DNA of 64,000 nucleotides. Source: Lachnospiraceae bacterium (GTDB lineage Bacteria > Bacillota > Clostridia > Lachnospirales > Lachnospiraceae). This document shows positions 35,178-46,706 of the stretch, piece by piece. A model generated the notes under the pieces. It did no database searches and was not told the DNA's origin. It saw only the letters and a list, made by a program, of their open reading frames with translations. Positions within the stretch are counted from its first letter, which is position 1; every line of letters starts with the position of its first letter. A program made the position numbers and the translations under genes. Where the stretch lies: NCBI GenBank assembly GCA_021202075.1, contig JAJQDT010000104.1, forward strand, positions 1 through 64,000, in the 5' to 3' direction.

Positions 35178-36386
35178 ATGAACCCTTTGAAAAAAATCTA
35201 TTGCCGAGTGTTTCAGACGGTCTTTAAGATCGCACTCCCATTTCTTCCCTACCGCAATCCGAAGATGATCGGATCCGTCAATCAGCTGCCGGAGCTGTTC
35301 CGGAAGAAAAAATGCAGCCGTGTGCTGATTGTCACAGATCCGGGGATTGCCGCGTTGGGGTTGACAGACGATCTGGAACGGGCACTTGAAAAAAATGGAA
35401 TATTTTATGCCATGTACGATAAAACGGCGGCAAATCCGACCACTGCAAATGTGGAGGAAGCGCTGGAGCTCTATCATGCCGGGTTCTGCGAGGCCATCAT
35501 CGGGTTTGGCGGCGGCTCCAGCATGGACTGCGCGAAAGCGGTCGGAGCGCGGGTTGCGAAGCCCCGGCAGCCGCTCTCAAAGATGAGAGGCATTCTGCGT
35601 GTTCACGCACGCCTGCCGCTGCTGGTCGCGGTGCCGACGACGGCGGGAACCGGCTCTGAGACGACGCTCGCCTGTGTGATCGTGGATGATGAGACGCGGC
35701 ATAAATACGTTATCAATGACTTCTGCCTGATTCCGCGCTGCGCGGTGCTTGATCCGAAGGTGACGCTGAGTCTGCCGCCCTTTATCACGGCGACGACAGG
35801 GATGGATGCGCTGACCCATGCGGTCGAAGCCTACATCGGCAATACGACGACCAGAGGGACGCGCAGGGATGCTGAGCAGGCGGTGAAGCTGATTTTTAAG
35901 AATCTGGACGAGGCCTGTACAAATGGACGAAATATCAGAGCAAGACGGAATATGCTCCGTGCCTCTTATTACGCAGGATGCGCGTTTACAAAATCCTATG
36001 TGGGCTATGTCCACGCGGTCGCCCATTCTCTCGGCGGCGAATACAATGTGCCGCACGGCCTTGCGAATGCGGTTTTGCTCCCGTTTGTGCTGGAAGAATA
36101 TGGCTCCTGCATTTACGGAAAGCTGGCAAAGCTGGCCATCGCGGCGGGGGTCGCAGATGAGAGCGTTCCGGAGGAGAAGGCGGCGAAGGCATTCATCCAG
36201 GCAATCAGGGATATGAAAAAACGGCTCGGGATCGGTGATACCATTGCGGAGATTCAAAAAGAGGACATTCCGAAGCTGGCGCGCTACGCGGACAGGGAAG
36301 CGAATCCGCTGTACCCGGTGCCGGTGCTGATGGATGCGAAGGAGCTGGAGCGGTTTTATGATATGGTTCGAGTTCAGCGTGAATGA
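35178..36386 (+). CDS. Iron-containing alcohol dehydrogenase
   Basis: 'IIGFGGGSSMDCAKAVGARVA', 'VPTTAGTGSETT', 'GMDALTHAVEAYI', 'YVHAVAHSLGGEYNVPHGLANAVLLPFVL'. Confidence 0.93.
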   Translation: MNPLKKIYCRVFQTVFKIALPFLPYRNPKMIGSVNQLPELFRKKKCSRVLIVTDPGIAALGLTDDLERALEKNGIFYAMYDKTAANPTTANVEEALELYHAGFCEAIIGFGGGSSMDCAKAVGARVAKPRQPLSKMRGILRVHARLPLLVAVPTTAGTGSETTLACVIVDDETRHKYVINDFCLIPRCAVLDPKVTLSLPPFITATTGMDALTHAVEAYIGNTTTRGTRRDAEQAVKLIFKNLDEACTNGRNIRARRNMLRASYYAGCAFTKSYVGYVHAVAHSLGGEYNVPHGLANAVLLPFVLEEYGSCIYGKLAKLAIAAGVADESVPEEKAAKAFIQAIRDMKKRLGIGDTIAEIQKEDIPKLARYADREANPLYPVPVLMDAKELERFYDMVRVQRE

Positions 36387-36583
36387 TGCGGGGATGCAGG
36401 GCAGACCTTGTTCTATGTTTTCAGGCTGGTATAAAGTCGGGATGATTTGGAGACGAGGCATTATATTCAGTCTGGGGGTTGACGGATGGGAGAAGAACCG
36501 GTCAGGATGGTTCTTTATGGAATAAGGCAGATGCGCCATCGAAGGACATTCAGTAAGAGTTGCAGCAGAAAGGAAGCGGTAAG

Positions 36584-38044
36584 ATGACAGAAGCGGAGAT
36601 TCGCGGAATCGTAGAGAAGCAGCGGAAGTATTTTTCCTCCGGTGCGACGTTGCATGTGGAACATCGCCTGAGCGCGATTGGCAGGCTGAAGGCCTGCATT
36701 CAGAAACACGAGCAGGAAATCAGCGACGCGATTAAAAAGGATCTTGGAAAGAGCGCGTTTGAAAGCTATATGTGTGAGACCGGGCTTGCAATGAGTGAAA
36801 TCAGTTATATGCAGACACACACGAGGAATTTCGCGAGGGAAAAGACGGTATGGACGCCGCTGGCGCAGTTTGCTTCCAGAAGCTTTACGAAGCCGTCGCC
36901 TTACGGGGTGGTGCTGATTATGAGCCCTTGGAACTATCCGTTTCTGCTTTCGATTGATCCTCTCGTGGACGCGCTCGCGGCCGGTAATACGGTGGTGCTC
37001 AAGCCGAGCGCCTATTCTCCGCATACGAGTGAGCTGATCGCGAAGCTGATCCGTTCCTGCTTTGATGAGTCGTACGTGACGGTCATCACAGGGGGCCGGG
37101 AGGAAAATCAATATTTGCTCCGGGAGCATTTTGATTATATTTTCTTTACCGGAAGCAAGGCAGTCGGCCGCGAGGTCATGCGGCATGCTGCAGACCATCT
37201 GACCCCGATAACCCTTGAGCTCGGCGGGAAAAGCCCCTGCATCGTGGAGGGGACCGCGAATCTTCGGCTGGCTGCAAAGCGGATTGTATTTGGGAAATTT
37301 TTAAACTGCGGACAGACCTGCGTGGCGCCGGACTATATTTACTGTGATCCGGCAGTAAAGGACGAGCTGATTGCCCAGATTCGGCTGCAGATACGAAAAC
37401 AGTTCGGAAAAGCTCCGCTTAAGAATCCAGATTACGGAAAAATCATCAGCCGGAAGCATTTTGACCGGATACTTGGGCTGATGGGCAGCATGACGGAAAA
37501 TGTCGGGGAAGGGAAGCAGTCGGATACCGACATAAAAGCGAATGGTGGAGTACATTCTCGAAAGCCGGGCGACCGGATTGTGATTGGCGGGAGCTCGAAC
37601 GCGGATACGCTCCAGATCGAGCCGACGGTGATGGATCATGTCACATTTGATGATCCGGTGATGCAGGAGGAAATCTTTGGCCCGGTGCTTCCGGTGCTGA
37701 CGTATGAGTCACTGGATCAGGCGGTCTGCAAAATCAATTCCATGGAGCACCCGCTGGCGCTGTATCTGTTCACGCGCAGCAAAGGCGCGGCGCGTATGGT
37801 GACCGCGAAGTGCGGCTTTGGCGGCGGCTGCATCAATGATACCGTCATTCACCTGGCGACGAGTGAGATGGGATTCGGCGGGTTTGGCGAGAGCGGGATG
37901 GGCTCTTATCACGGAAAGAAGGGCTTTGATACCTTTTCTCATGAAAAAAGCATTGTGGATAAAAAGCTCTGGCTTGATTTGCCGATGCGATACCAGCCGT
38001 ATAAAAAGCTTTATGATAAATTGATTCATCTGTTTTTGCGATAG
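36584..38044 (+). CDS. Aldehyde dehydrogenase family protein
   Basis: 'LIMSPWNYPFLLSIDPLVDALAAGNTVVLKPS', 'FFTGSKAVGREVM', 'LELGGKSPCIVEGTANL', 'NCGQTCVAPDY', 'QEEIFGPVLPVLTY'. Confidence 0.95.
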   Translation: MTEAEIRGIVEKQRKYFSSGATLHVEHRLSAIGRLKACIQKHEQEISDAIKKDLGKSAFESYMCETGLAMSEISYMQTHTRNFAREKTVWTPLAQFASRSFTKPSPYGVVLIMSPWNYPFLLSIDPLVDALAAGNTVVLKPSAYSPHTSELIAKLIRSCFDESYVTVITGGREENQYLLREHFDYIFFTGSKAVGREVMRHAADHLTPITLELGGKSPCIVEGTANLRLAAKRIVFGKFLNCGQTCVAPDYIYCDPAVKDELIAQIRLQIRKQFGKAPLKNPDYGKIISRKHFDRILGLMGSMTENVGEGKQSDTDIKANGGVHSRKPGDRIVIGGSSNADTLQIEPTVMDHVTFDDPVMQEEIFGPVLPVLTYESLDQAVCKINSMEHPLALYLFTRSKGAARMVTAKCGFGGGCINDTVIHLATSEMGFGGFGESGMGSYHGKKGFDTFSHEKSIVDKKLWLDLPMRYQPYKKLYDKLIHLFLR

Positions 38045-38194
38045 GTGAAAACGTCAGAAACTTAAGAAATGTTGTTTTATGCACACAGGCGCGAGTGGTA
38101 ATTAGCAGCTTTGCTGCTCGCGCCTGGCACAGCGGATAGGGTGAGAGGACACCCCTGTCCGATTACAGGAATATGAAAGAATCGGAGGATGAAC

Positions 38195-39490
38195 ATGAGC
38201 GAAAAGAATGCGAAATACCAGATTGATACGGAAGAAAATCGGGCATTCCTGGCTGATATCCGGGAGGGACTTCTGAATTTTGGACATCAGTTTCCATCAC
38301 CGGGCGGCGGTTCCTATTATCTGGGGGATGACGGGACACCGTGGAAGGAGCGCAGCCGTGAGACCTGGATCACGAGCCGGATGGCGCATGTTTACAGCCT
38401 GGGATGCTTTCTCGGACATGAGGGCAGCGAAGCGCTTGCGGATGCCGCTCTGAAGGGGCTGATGGGAGAACTCCACGATCCGAGAAACGGGGGCTGGTAT
38501 GCGGGGTTAAATGCGGACGGTTCGATCCTGCCCACGAAACAGTGCTATGCGCACGCATTTGTGATCCTGGCGGCATCCTCTGCGGTCCTTGCCGGAAGAC
38601 CGGGCGCGCAGGAGCTTTTGAAGGAAGCACTGATTGTTTATGAGAATCATTTCTGGAATGAAGAAGAGGGTCTTTCCTGTGATACCTGGAACACGGAATT
38701 TACCGAGCTTGACGAGTACCGCGGCCTGAATGCGAATATGCATACGGTCGAGGCGTTTCTGGCGGCGGCGGATGCCATCGGAAATGAGGAATACCGGGTA
38801 CGGGCGGAGCGCATTATTGATCATGTGCTGGACTGGGCGATCGCAAACAACTGGCGGATCCCGGAACATTTTACGAAAGACTGGGAGCCGGATCTGGAAT
38901 GCAATAAGGATCGCCCGAATGACCAGTTCAAGCCTTACGGAGCGACTCCGGGGCATGGCATTGAGTGGGCGAGGCTGATCACACAGTGGGCGCTTTCCGT
39001 TCCGGCCTTTGAAGAGCGGACCGGCGTGGTCGGAGAGAGCTGGCGGCAGCCTGCGAAGTACATCGATGCGGCCGAACATCTGTATAATCGGGCGGTGACA
39101 GATGCCTGGAATGCAGACGGCGCACCCGGAATCGTCTACACGACGGACTGGAACGGCAAGCCGGTAGTCCATGACCGGATGCACTGGACGCTCGCCGAGG
39201 CTATCAACACCTCCGCAGCGCTGTACCGCGCGACCGGAAAAGAAAAATATGCCGATGATTACGCGCAGTTCATGCAATATCTGGATGAGAAGGTGCTTGA
39301 CCATGTCAATGGCTCCTGGTTCCACCAGCTCGACCGGAACAACCAGGTAATTGGCACGGTATGGCCTGGCAAATCCGACCTTTACCACGCGCTGCAGGCG
39401 ACCCTGATTCCGTATTATGATCCGTCCGTGTCCATCGCGTCGGCCGTGAAGCGTGGGTTGCATAATTCCTTACGCGGCTCGTGTACATAA
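38195..39490 (+). CDS. AGE (N-acylglucosamine 2-epimerase) family epimerase/isomerase
   Basis: 'MAHVYSLGCFLGHEGSEALADAALKGL..LHDPRNGGWYAGLNADGSILPTKQCYAHAFVILAAS', 'NANMHTVEAFLAAADA', 'PGHGIEWARLITQWA'. Confidence 0.92.
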   Translation: MSEKNAKYQIDTEENRAFLADIREGLLNFGHQFPSPGGGSYYLGDDGTPWKERSRETWITSRMAHVYSLGCFLGHEGSEALADAALKGLMGELHDPRNGGWYAGLNADGSILPTKQCYAHAFVILAASSAVLAGRPGAQELLKEALIVYENHFWNEEEGLSCDTWNTEFTELDEYRGLNANMHTVEAFLAAADAIGNEEYRVRAERIIDHVLDWAIANNWRIPEHFTKDWEPDLECNKDRPNDQFKPYGATPGHGIEWARLITQWALSVPAFEERTGVVGESWRQPAKYIDAAEHLYNRAVTDAWNADGAPGIVYTTDWNGKPVVHDRMHWTLAEAINTSAALYRATGKEKYADDYAQFMQYLDEKVLDHVNGSWFHQLDRNNQVIGTVWPGKSDLYHALQATLIPYYDPSVSIASAVKRGLHNSLRGSCT

Positions 39491-39519
39491 AAAGAATAGG
39501 GAAAAGTTTCCCCTATTCT
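39488..39519. terminator. Bidirectional terminator between the AGE epimerase and arsR-like genes
   Basis: AAAAAGAATAGGGAAAAGTTTCCCCTATTCTT between convergent genes; overlaps the arsR stop. Confidence 0.75.
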
Positions 39520-39887
39520 TCATCGATATGCTCCTCTCCCTGCGCGAGAATGGTCCTCACATGGTCGTCAGCGAGAGAGTAGAAAACAGATTTCCCTTCC
39601 CGGCGGCTTTTTACGAGCCGGTTTGCTTTCAGAATCCGAAGCTGGTGGGAAATCGCGGACTGCTTCATGTTGAGAGCGGAGGCCAGGTCGCAGACACAGA
39701 CCTCCGCCTCGAACAACACATACAGAATGCGTATGCGGGTCGAGTCGCCAAAAACCTTGAACAGCTCCGCGAGGTCATACAGCTTCGTCTCGTCAGGCAT
39801 AGTCTCGTTCACGATTTTCAGAAGATTTTCATGAACCTCAAATTCATCGCAGCCGCAGCAGTCATTTGCGTTTATTTTTTCAGACAT
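39513..39887 (-). CDS. ArsR/SmtB-family metal-responsive repressor
   Basis: 'AELFKVFGDSTRIRILYVLFEAEVCVCDLASALNMKQSAISHQLRILKANRLVKSRREGKSVFYSLADDHVRTI', including the ELCVCDL-type metal box. Confidence 0.94.
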   Translation of the reverse strand: MSEKINANDCCGCDEFEVHENLLKIVNETMPDETKLYDLAELFKVFGDSTRIRILYVLFEAEVCVCDLASALNMKQSAISHQLRILKANRLVKSRREGKSVFYSLADDHVRTILAQGEEHIDEE

Positions 39888-39902
39888 AAGTTCCTCCGTA
39901 AT

Positions 39903-41771
39903 TCATAGTTTCTTTACAAACAACGCCCGGATGGCGTTCAGCACGGCGAGGATCATGACGCCAACGTCCGCGAAGATAGCCATCCACATATTGGCGATGC
40001 CGAGCGCGCCCAGCACCAGACAGATGGCCTTAATGCCGATGGCAAAATAAATGTTCTGATATACGATGCGCAGGCATTTTCGGGAGATGCGGATCGCCTT
40101 CGCGACCTTGAGCGGGTCATCATCCATCAGCACGACATCTGCGGCCTCAATCGCCGCGTCGGAGCCCATCGCGCCCATGGCGATCCCGATGTCGGCGCGG
40201 GAGAGCACCGGGGCGTCGTTGATGCCGTCGCCGACGAACGCCAGCTTTTGCTTCTCCTCTTTTTTTGCCAGAAGCTCTTCTACCTTAGCCACCTTGTCTG
40301 CGGGAAGAAGCTCACTGTAAACCTCGTCAAAGCCAAGCTCCGCCGCCACCTGTTCTGCAACACGCCGGGTATCACCGGTGAGCATGATGGTTTTCGCGAC
40401 GCCGGCTTTTTTCAGGCTCTGAATTGCTTCCTTTGCGGTCGGCTTTATGAGGTCAGAAATCAGGATATGCCCCGCGTACGCACCGTCTATCGCAATATGA
40501 ACGACCGTACCGATATGATGGCATTCCTTATAGGAAATGCCGAGGCGGTTCATCAGCTTTGCGTTCCCGGCCGCGACTGATTTTCCATCAACCGTCGCGG
40601 TTACGCCGTTGCCGCTTATTTCTTCGATGTCCGTGACGCGGGTGCGGTCGACGGATTTTCCGTAAGCGCGCTGCAGGCTTTTGCTGATGGGGTGTGAGGA
40701 AGCGCTTTCCGCGAGCGCTGCGTATTCAATCAGCTGCGCCTCGCTGATGCTGCTGTGGTGTACGCCGCTCACTTCAAATACGCCCTGCGTCATCGTGCCA
40801 GTCTTGTCAAACACAACATATTTTACCTGGGAGAGCGTTTCCAGGTAATTCGAACCCTTGACCAGAACGCCGGCGTTGCTGGCTCCGCCGATACCTGCAA
40901 AAAAGCTCAGCGGAATACTGATCACCAGCGCGCATGGACAGCTGATGACCAGGAAGGTCAGAGCGCGGTAAATCCAGTCACCCCATTCCGGGGACAGCCC
41001 CATGAAAAGCATCCGCGCAAGCGGCGGCAGAATCGCCAGAGCAAGAGCGCCGTAGCAGACGGCTGGCGTGTAATAGCGCGCGAATTTCGAGATGAAATTC
41101 TCCGATTTTGATTTGCGCGAGCTGGAATTCTCGACCAGCTCGAGAATTTTTGAGACGGTTGATTCACCGAATTCTTTTGTTGTCCGTACACGGATCAGAC
41201 CGGTCATATTGATGCAGCCGCTGATGATTTCATCGCCGCAGGCGGCGTCCCGCGGCAGGCTCTCGCCGGTCAGGGCACTCGTGTTCAGCGCTGTTTTTCC
41301 TTCTATTATAATACCGTCAATCGGAACCTTCTCTCCGGGCTGTACAACAATGACGGAGCCGATCTCCACCTCATCCGGGTCGACCTTTTCCAGATTGCCA
41401 TCCGTCTCTACATTGGCATAGTCCGGCCGGATATCCATCAGGTCGCTGATGTTCCGGCGGCTTTTGCCCACCGCATAGCTTTGGAATAGCTCTCCGATCT
41501 GGTAAAACAGCATGACGGCTACGCCTTCGCTGTAATCGCCGAGAAGAATGGCTCCGAGCGTCGCGACCGCCATCAGAAAATTTTCATCGAAAACCTGCCG
41601 GTTGCGAATGCCCTTCCAGGCCTTTTTCAGGATGTCGTAGCCAATGACGAGATAAGGAACCATAAACAGGCCAAACCGAAGATAGCCGTCAATCGGCAGC
41701 AGGGATAAAAGGATCATCAAGGCAGCCGCAATCAGGATGCGGATGAGCATTTTTTTCTGTTTCTTATTCAT
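39903..41771 (-). CDS. Heavy-metal P1B-type ATPase (Zn/Cd/Pb type)
   Basis: 'VISCPCALVISIPLSFFAGIGGASNAGVLVKGSNYLE', 'VVFDKTGTMTQG', 'FVGDGINDAPVLSRADIGIAMGAMGSDAAIEAADVVLM', C-terminal 'NMWMAIFADVGVMILAVLNAIRAL'. Confidence 0.94.
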   Translation of the reverse strand: MNKKQKKMLIRILIAAALMILLSLLPIDGYLRFGLFMVPYLVIGYDILKKAWKGIRNRQVFDENFLMAVATLGAILLGDYSEGVAVMLFYQIGELFQSYAVGKSRRNISDLMDIRPDYANVETDGNLEKVDPDEVEIGSVIVVQPGEKVPIDGIIIEGKTALNTSALTGESLPRDAACGDEIISGCINMTGLIRVRTTKEFGESTVSKILELVENSSSRKSKSENFISKFARYYTPAVCYGALALAILPPLARMLFMGLSPEWGDWIYRALTFLVISCPCALVISIPLSFFAGIGGASNAGVLVKGSNYLETLSQVKYVVFDKTGTMTQGVFEVSGVHHSSISEAQLIEYAALAESASSHPISKSLQRAYGKSVDRTRVTDIEEISGNGVTATVDGKSVAAGNAKLMNRLGISYKECHHIGTVVHIAIDGAYAGHILISDLIKPTAKEAIQSLKKAGVAKTIMLTGDTRRVAEQVAAELGFDEVYSELLPADKVAKVEELLAKKEEKQKLAFVGDGINDAPVLSRADIGIAMGAMGSDAAIEAADVVLMDDDPLKVAKAIRISRKCLRIVYQNIYFAIGIKAICLVLGALGIANMWMAIFADVGVMILAVLNAIRALFVKKL

Positions 41772-41975
41772 GGTAGTGTCTCCCAATCAATCCTGCAGCT
41801 GATCGCCTGTCAAACTCCAGATTGCTCAAAATACTTCCGGAGCAGGAATCTGCGGCAGTGAAAAGGTAATGGGCGCCCCGGATTGTTTCGGGCAATTATA
41901 TGGCTTCATAATCAATCGAAACATATATTTCACAGGGGCATTTACAGAAGCATTCTTACAGAAAATCACAGAGAA

Positions 41976-42194
41976 TTACAGAAAAATTTCACAGTCGTCC
42001 TCGACCTTTTTGCAGTTCTTGAGGACATCCTTCATGACCGCTTTCGGATCCTGGCCGTCTTCGAATTCAACGATCATTTTCAACGCCATAAAGTTCACAG
42101 TCGCGTCTTTCACGCCGGCAGTTTTCTTTGCCGCGTCCTCCATCTTGTTCGCGCAGTTTGCGCAGTCAACGTCAATCTTGTAAGTCTTTTTCAT
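41976..42194 (-). CDS. Stand-alone heavy-metal-associated (HMA) domain protein
   Basis: 'YKIDVDCANCANKMEDAAKKTAGVKDATVNFMALKMIVEFEDG' with the CxxC metal-binding motif. Confidence 0.92.
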   Translation of the reverse strand: MKKTYKIDVDCANCANKMEDAAKKTAGVKDATVNFMALKMIVEFEDGQDPKAVMKDVLKNCKKVEDDCEIFL

Positions 42195-42315
42195 CTCATT
42201 TTCTTCCTTTCCTGAAGTGTTATCCGCCCAGACGCAAACCGTTGTCCCGAGGCGAAGTATAATCCGCTGCCAGACGAATGTGAGAGGGCATATCTGATGT
42301 TATATAAATGAACGA

Positions 42316-42371
42316 ATGAACAATTATTCATATGTTCAAAACTATTATATCATAACCTGTCAGGATGTCAA
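42316..42371 (-). promoter_or_regulatory. Promoter and SmtB/ArsR-type operator of the metal-efflux operon
   Basis: On the minus strand: TTGACA (42371-42366), 16 bp, TATAAT (42349-42344); inverted repeat ATGAA-N6-TTCAT (42316-42331) just downstream. Confidence 0.75.
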
Positions 42372-42635
42372 TCACTATTACCATTTTTCAACCGACCTTT
42401 ATCCGACAGGAAAGCTTTATGAGCTTCGCTGTCAGACAAAAATTTATGCGCACGGATGCGTGAGGGGGATTTATTGCTTCGCAATACGCAGCATTTTCCT
42501 GCAGGTTCGCCGAATGGAAGTAGTCAGAACCTTTTTTCTGTGATATAGTAAGGATTGCAAAGCAAAGATATTGATAACGATTCAGAACAGTGCTTCGCAT
42601 CTGCAGCGGGGTATGGCTGAAATGGTGAACCGCGG

Positions 42636-42703
42636 CAAAGTGTGCAAGCCCATTAAGATTGAGGGGTTGGGGAGTTGGTGTGGGCTTGCCCACTTTGTTT
42701 TCT
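42636..42703 (+). promoter_or_regulatory. Large hairpin with T-tract upstream of the MBL gene (candidate attenuator or terminator)
   Basis: CAAAGTGTGCAAGCCCA (42636-42652) pairs with TGGGCTTGCCCACTTTG (42681-42697), 16/17, followed by TTTTC, 21 bp before the ATG. Confidence 0.65.
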
Positions 42704-42724
42704 GCGTGGAACAGGGGGAATGGT

Positions 42725-44326
42725 ATGAGACTTGAGTTTATCGGGGCGGCTCACGAGGTGACCGGGAGCTGCCATTATCTGGAATTTGGAGAAAAACATC
42801 TTCTGGTGGACTGCGGCATGGAGCAGGGGCCGGATATTTATGAGAATCAGGAGCTGCCGGTGAATGCGGCGGCGATTGACTATGTGTTTGTGACGCATGC
42901 GCATATCGACCATTCGGGGCTGCTTCCGCTGCTGTATGCGAGAGGCTTTCGCGGGTCGGTTTATTCGACGAACTCGACCATGCAGCTTTGCAGCATCATG
43001 TTAAAGGACAGCGCGCACATTCAGGAATCGGAGGCGGAATGGAAGAACCGGAAGGCGCAGCGTGCCGGAACGGCACAGACGGTGCCGATGTATACGGTTG
43101 CGGATGCCGAGGATGTGCTGAAACGGTTTGTGCCGTGCCCATATGATAAAAAGGTGTCCATCTGCGATGGCTTAGAGGTTTGCTTTCGGGACGCGGGACA
43201 TCTGCTGGGCTCTTCCTTCATTGAGATGTGGGTGACGGAAGGAGAGGAATCCCGCAAACTGATTTTTTCCGGCGACCTTGGTAATGGGAACCGCGCTCTG
43301 ATCCGCGACCCGGAGATACCGGAATCCGCGGATTATCTGATTATCGAGTCTACCTATGGCGACCGGCTGCATGAGGTACCGCCGGACTATGCGACGGAGC
43401 TTGGGCGCGTTTTGTCCGCAACCTTTTCAAGAGGGGGAAATGTCGTGATTCCCGCCTTCTCCGTCGGCCGTACACAGGAAATGCTGTACTATTTAAGGAA
43501 AATCAAGGTGGAGGAAATGGTCCCGATGTTTCCGGATTTTGAAGTATATGTGGACAGTCCTTTATCTATTGAGGCGACGAATATTTATAACGAAAGCGTG
43601 GAGGAATGCTTTCGGGAGAAGGATCTGGAGATGATTCGCAGGGGAGGCAATCCGATCCGTTTTGCGGGGCTGCGGCAGTCGGTCACCAGTGCGGACTCGC
43701 AGGCCATTAATACAGATCCGAACCCAAAGGTGATCATTTCCGCATCCGGGATGTGCGAGGCGGGGCGGATCCGCCATCACTTAAAGCACAACCTGTGGCG
43801 GCCGGAAAGTACGATTGTCTTTGTCGGGTACCAGGTGCCCGGTACCCTGGGGCACAGTCTGTTAAATGGTGCGGACGAAGTGAAGCTGTTTGGCGAGACC
43901 ATCCAGGTGCGCGCACAGATTTTAAGCCTGCCCGGCATTAGCGGACACGCGGACCGCGACCACCTGACGGCCTGGGTGCAGGGAATGAAGCAAAAGCCGA
44001 AGCGAATCTTTGTCGTTCATGGGGAGGACGCTGTGACGGACGCGTTTGCCGCAAATCTGGCTGAGACAATCGGTGTGGACGCTGTGGCGCCATACAGCGG
44101 CGACAGCTACGATCTGTGCACGAATGAGCGCCTGCGTGCGGGCAGCCGGAAGCCGGCGGAGAAAAAGAAAAAATCAAAGCGGGCGGCGAATACCGTGTTT
44201 GACCGCCTGGTGGCGGCCGGTGAGCGCCTGGCTGCCGTAATCCAGAAGAACAAAGAGTGTGCGAATAAGGATCTCGCGAAATTTGCAGATCAGATCAATG
44301 CGCTCTGTGATAAATGGGACAGATAG
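42725..44326 (+). CDS. MBL-fold beta-CASP RNA-processing exonuclease-like protein
   Basis: 'VFVTHAHIDHSGLLPLLYARGF', 'DAGHLLGSSFIEMWV', 'ISASGMCEAGRIRHHLKHNLW', 'GISGHADRDHLTAWV', 'VHGEDAV'. Confidence 0.92.
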   Translation: MRLEFIGAAHEVTGSCHYLEFGEKHLLVDCGMEQGPDIYENQELPVNAAAIDYVFVTHAHIDHSGLLPLLYARGFRGSVYSTNSTMQLCSIMLKDSAHIQESEAEWKNRKAQRAGTAQTVPMYTVADAEDVLKRFVPCPYDKKVSICDGLEVCFRDAGHLLGSSFIEMWVTEGEESRKLIFSGDLGNGNRALIRDPEIPESADYLIIESTYGDRLHEVPPDYATELGRVLSATFSRGGNVVIPAFSVGRTQEMLYYLRKIKVEEMVPMFPDFEVYVDSPLSIEATNIYNESVEECFREKDLEMIRRGGNPIRFAGLRQSVTSADSQAINTDPNPKVIISASGMCEAGRIRHHLKHNLWRPESTIVFVGYQVPGTLGHSLLNGADEVKLFGETIQVRAQILSLPGISGHADRDHLTAWVQGMKQKPKRIFVVHGEDAVTDAFAANLAETIGVDAVAPYSGDSYDLCTNERLRAGSRKPAEKKKKSKRAANTVFDRLVAAGERLAAVIQKNKECANKDLAKFADQINALCDKWDR

Positions 44327-44689
44327 GAATGTGGATACGCGCTGGTTCCGTTCAGAAACGATGATCTCGGAGATTCCGGTTCCTGTTTATGGCAGCATGG
44401 CTTTGAAAAAGATGACAAAAAAAAGACACTTCTGTGTCAAAATTTGGATAATAGTTAAAAATGTAACAAAAACGGAAGTTTTTACAAGGTCTTTCCTTGA
44501 CAGGAACCGATTTATATTATATAAATATGGATGGAAGTAAGCAGCACGTTCAGAATGTCGCTGTGCCTTTCTGTGAGCTGTTTTCCTTTACACCTGTTTT
44601 CCTGAAAAGAGAGATGGGAAAAGGGGATTCCGGCACAATGTCTGGCACGGACGGTATGAAAAATAGCAAAGAAAGAGGTAGAGAGAACT

Positions 44690-46294
<1,605 letters not shown>

Positions 46295-46365
46295 AAAAAT
46301 ATCTCAGGCTGAGCAATCCGTGTGGATTAAAATTATCGATTAAATAGTAGTAAAATTATACAAAA

Positions 46366-46399
46366 GAGACGTTCATATGATATGAGCGTCTCTTTTTTG
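46366..46399 (+). terminator. pckA terminator
   Basis: AAAGAGACGTTCATATGATATGAGCGTCTCTTTTTTG hairpin. Confidence 0.8.
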
Positions 46400-46495
46400 A
46401 ATTCACGACAAAATAACACTTTTAAAATATCAAGAGAGATGATATGATTAAAAATGTTACCATATTTACACTGTTACGGGAATGGAGGTGAGGAA

Positions 46496-46588
46496 ATGCT
46501 TACATTATTGTCATTTTTGACTGCTGTTACTGCAAACATAGTGGCTTGCTGCTTGTGTGAGTGGATGAACAGAAAAAATGATCGGTAA
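46496..46588 (+). CDS. 30-aa hydrophobic peptide, candidate type I toxin-like small protein
   Basis: ATG...TAA reads MLTLLSFLTAVTANIVACCLCEWMNRKNDR; SD GGAGGTGAGG upstream; single hydrophobic segment with charged C-terminus; absent from the supplied track (below its length cut-off). Confidence 0.6.
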   Translation: MLTLLSFLTAVTANIVACCLCEWMNRKNDR

Positions 46589-46706
46589 CTAAAATCTGGA
46601 CGGAATACCTCGCCGTTTAGAGGAAACGTGCTTACGAAATTCTGACTGAAGTATGCAGAAATGAAACCTGGTTAGCAATTGAGAAAATAGCGGAAGAGAG
46701 AGAAAA

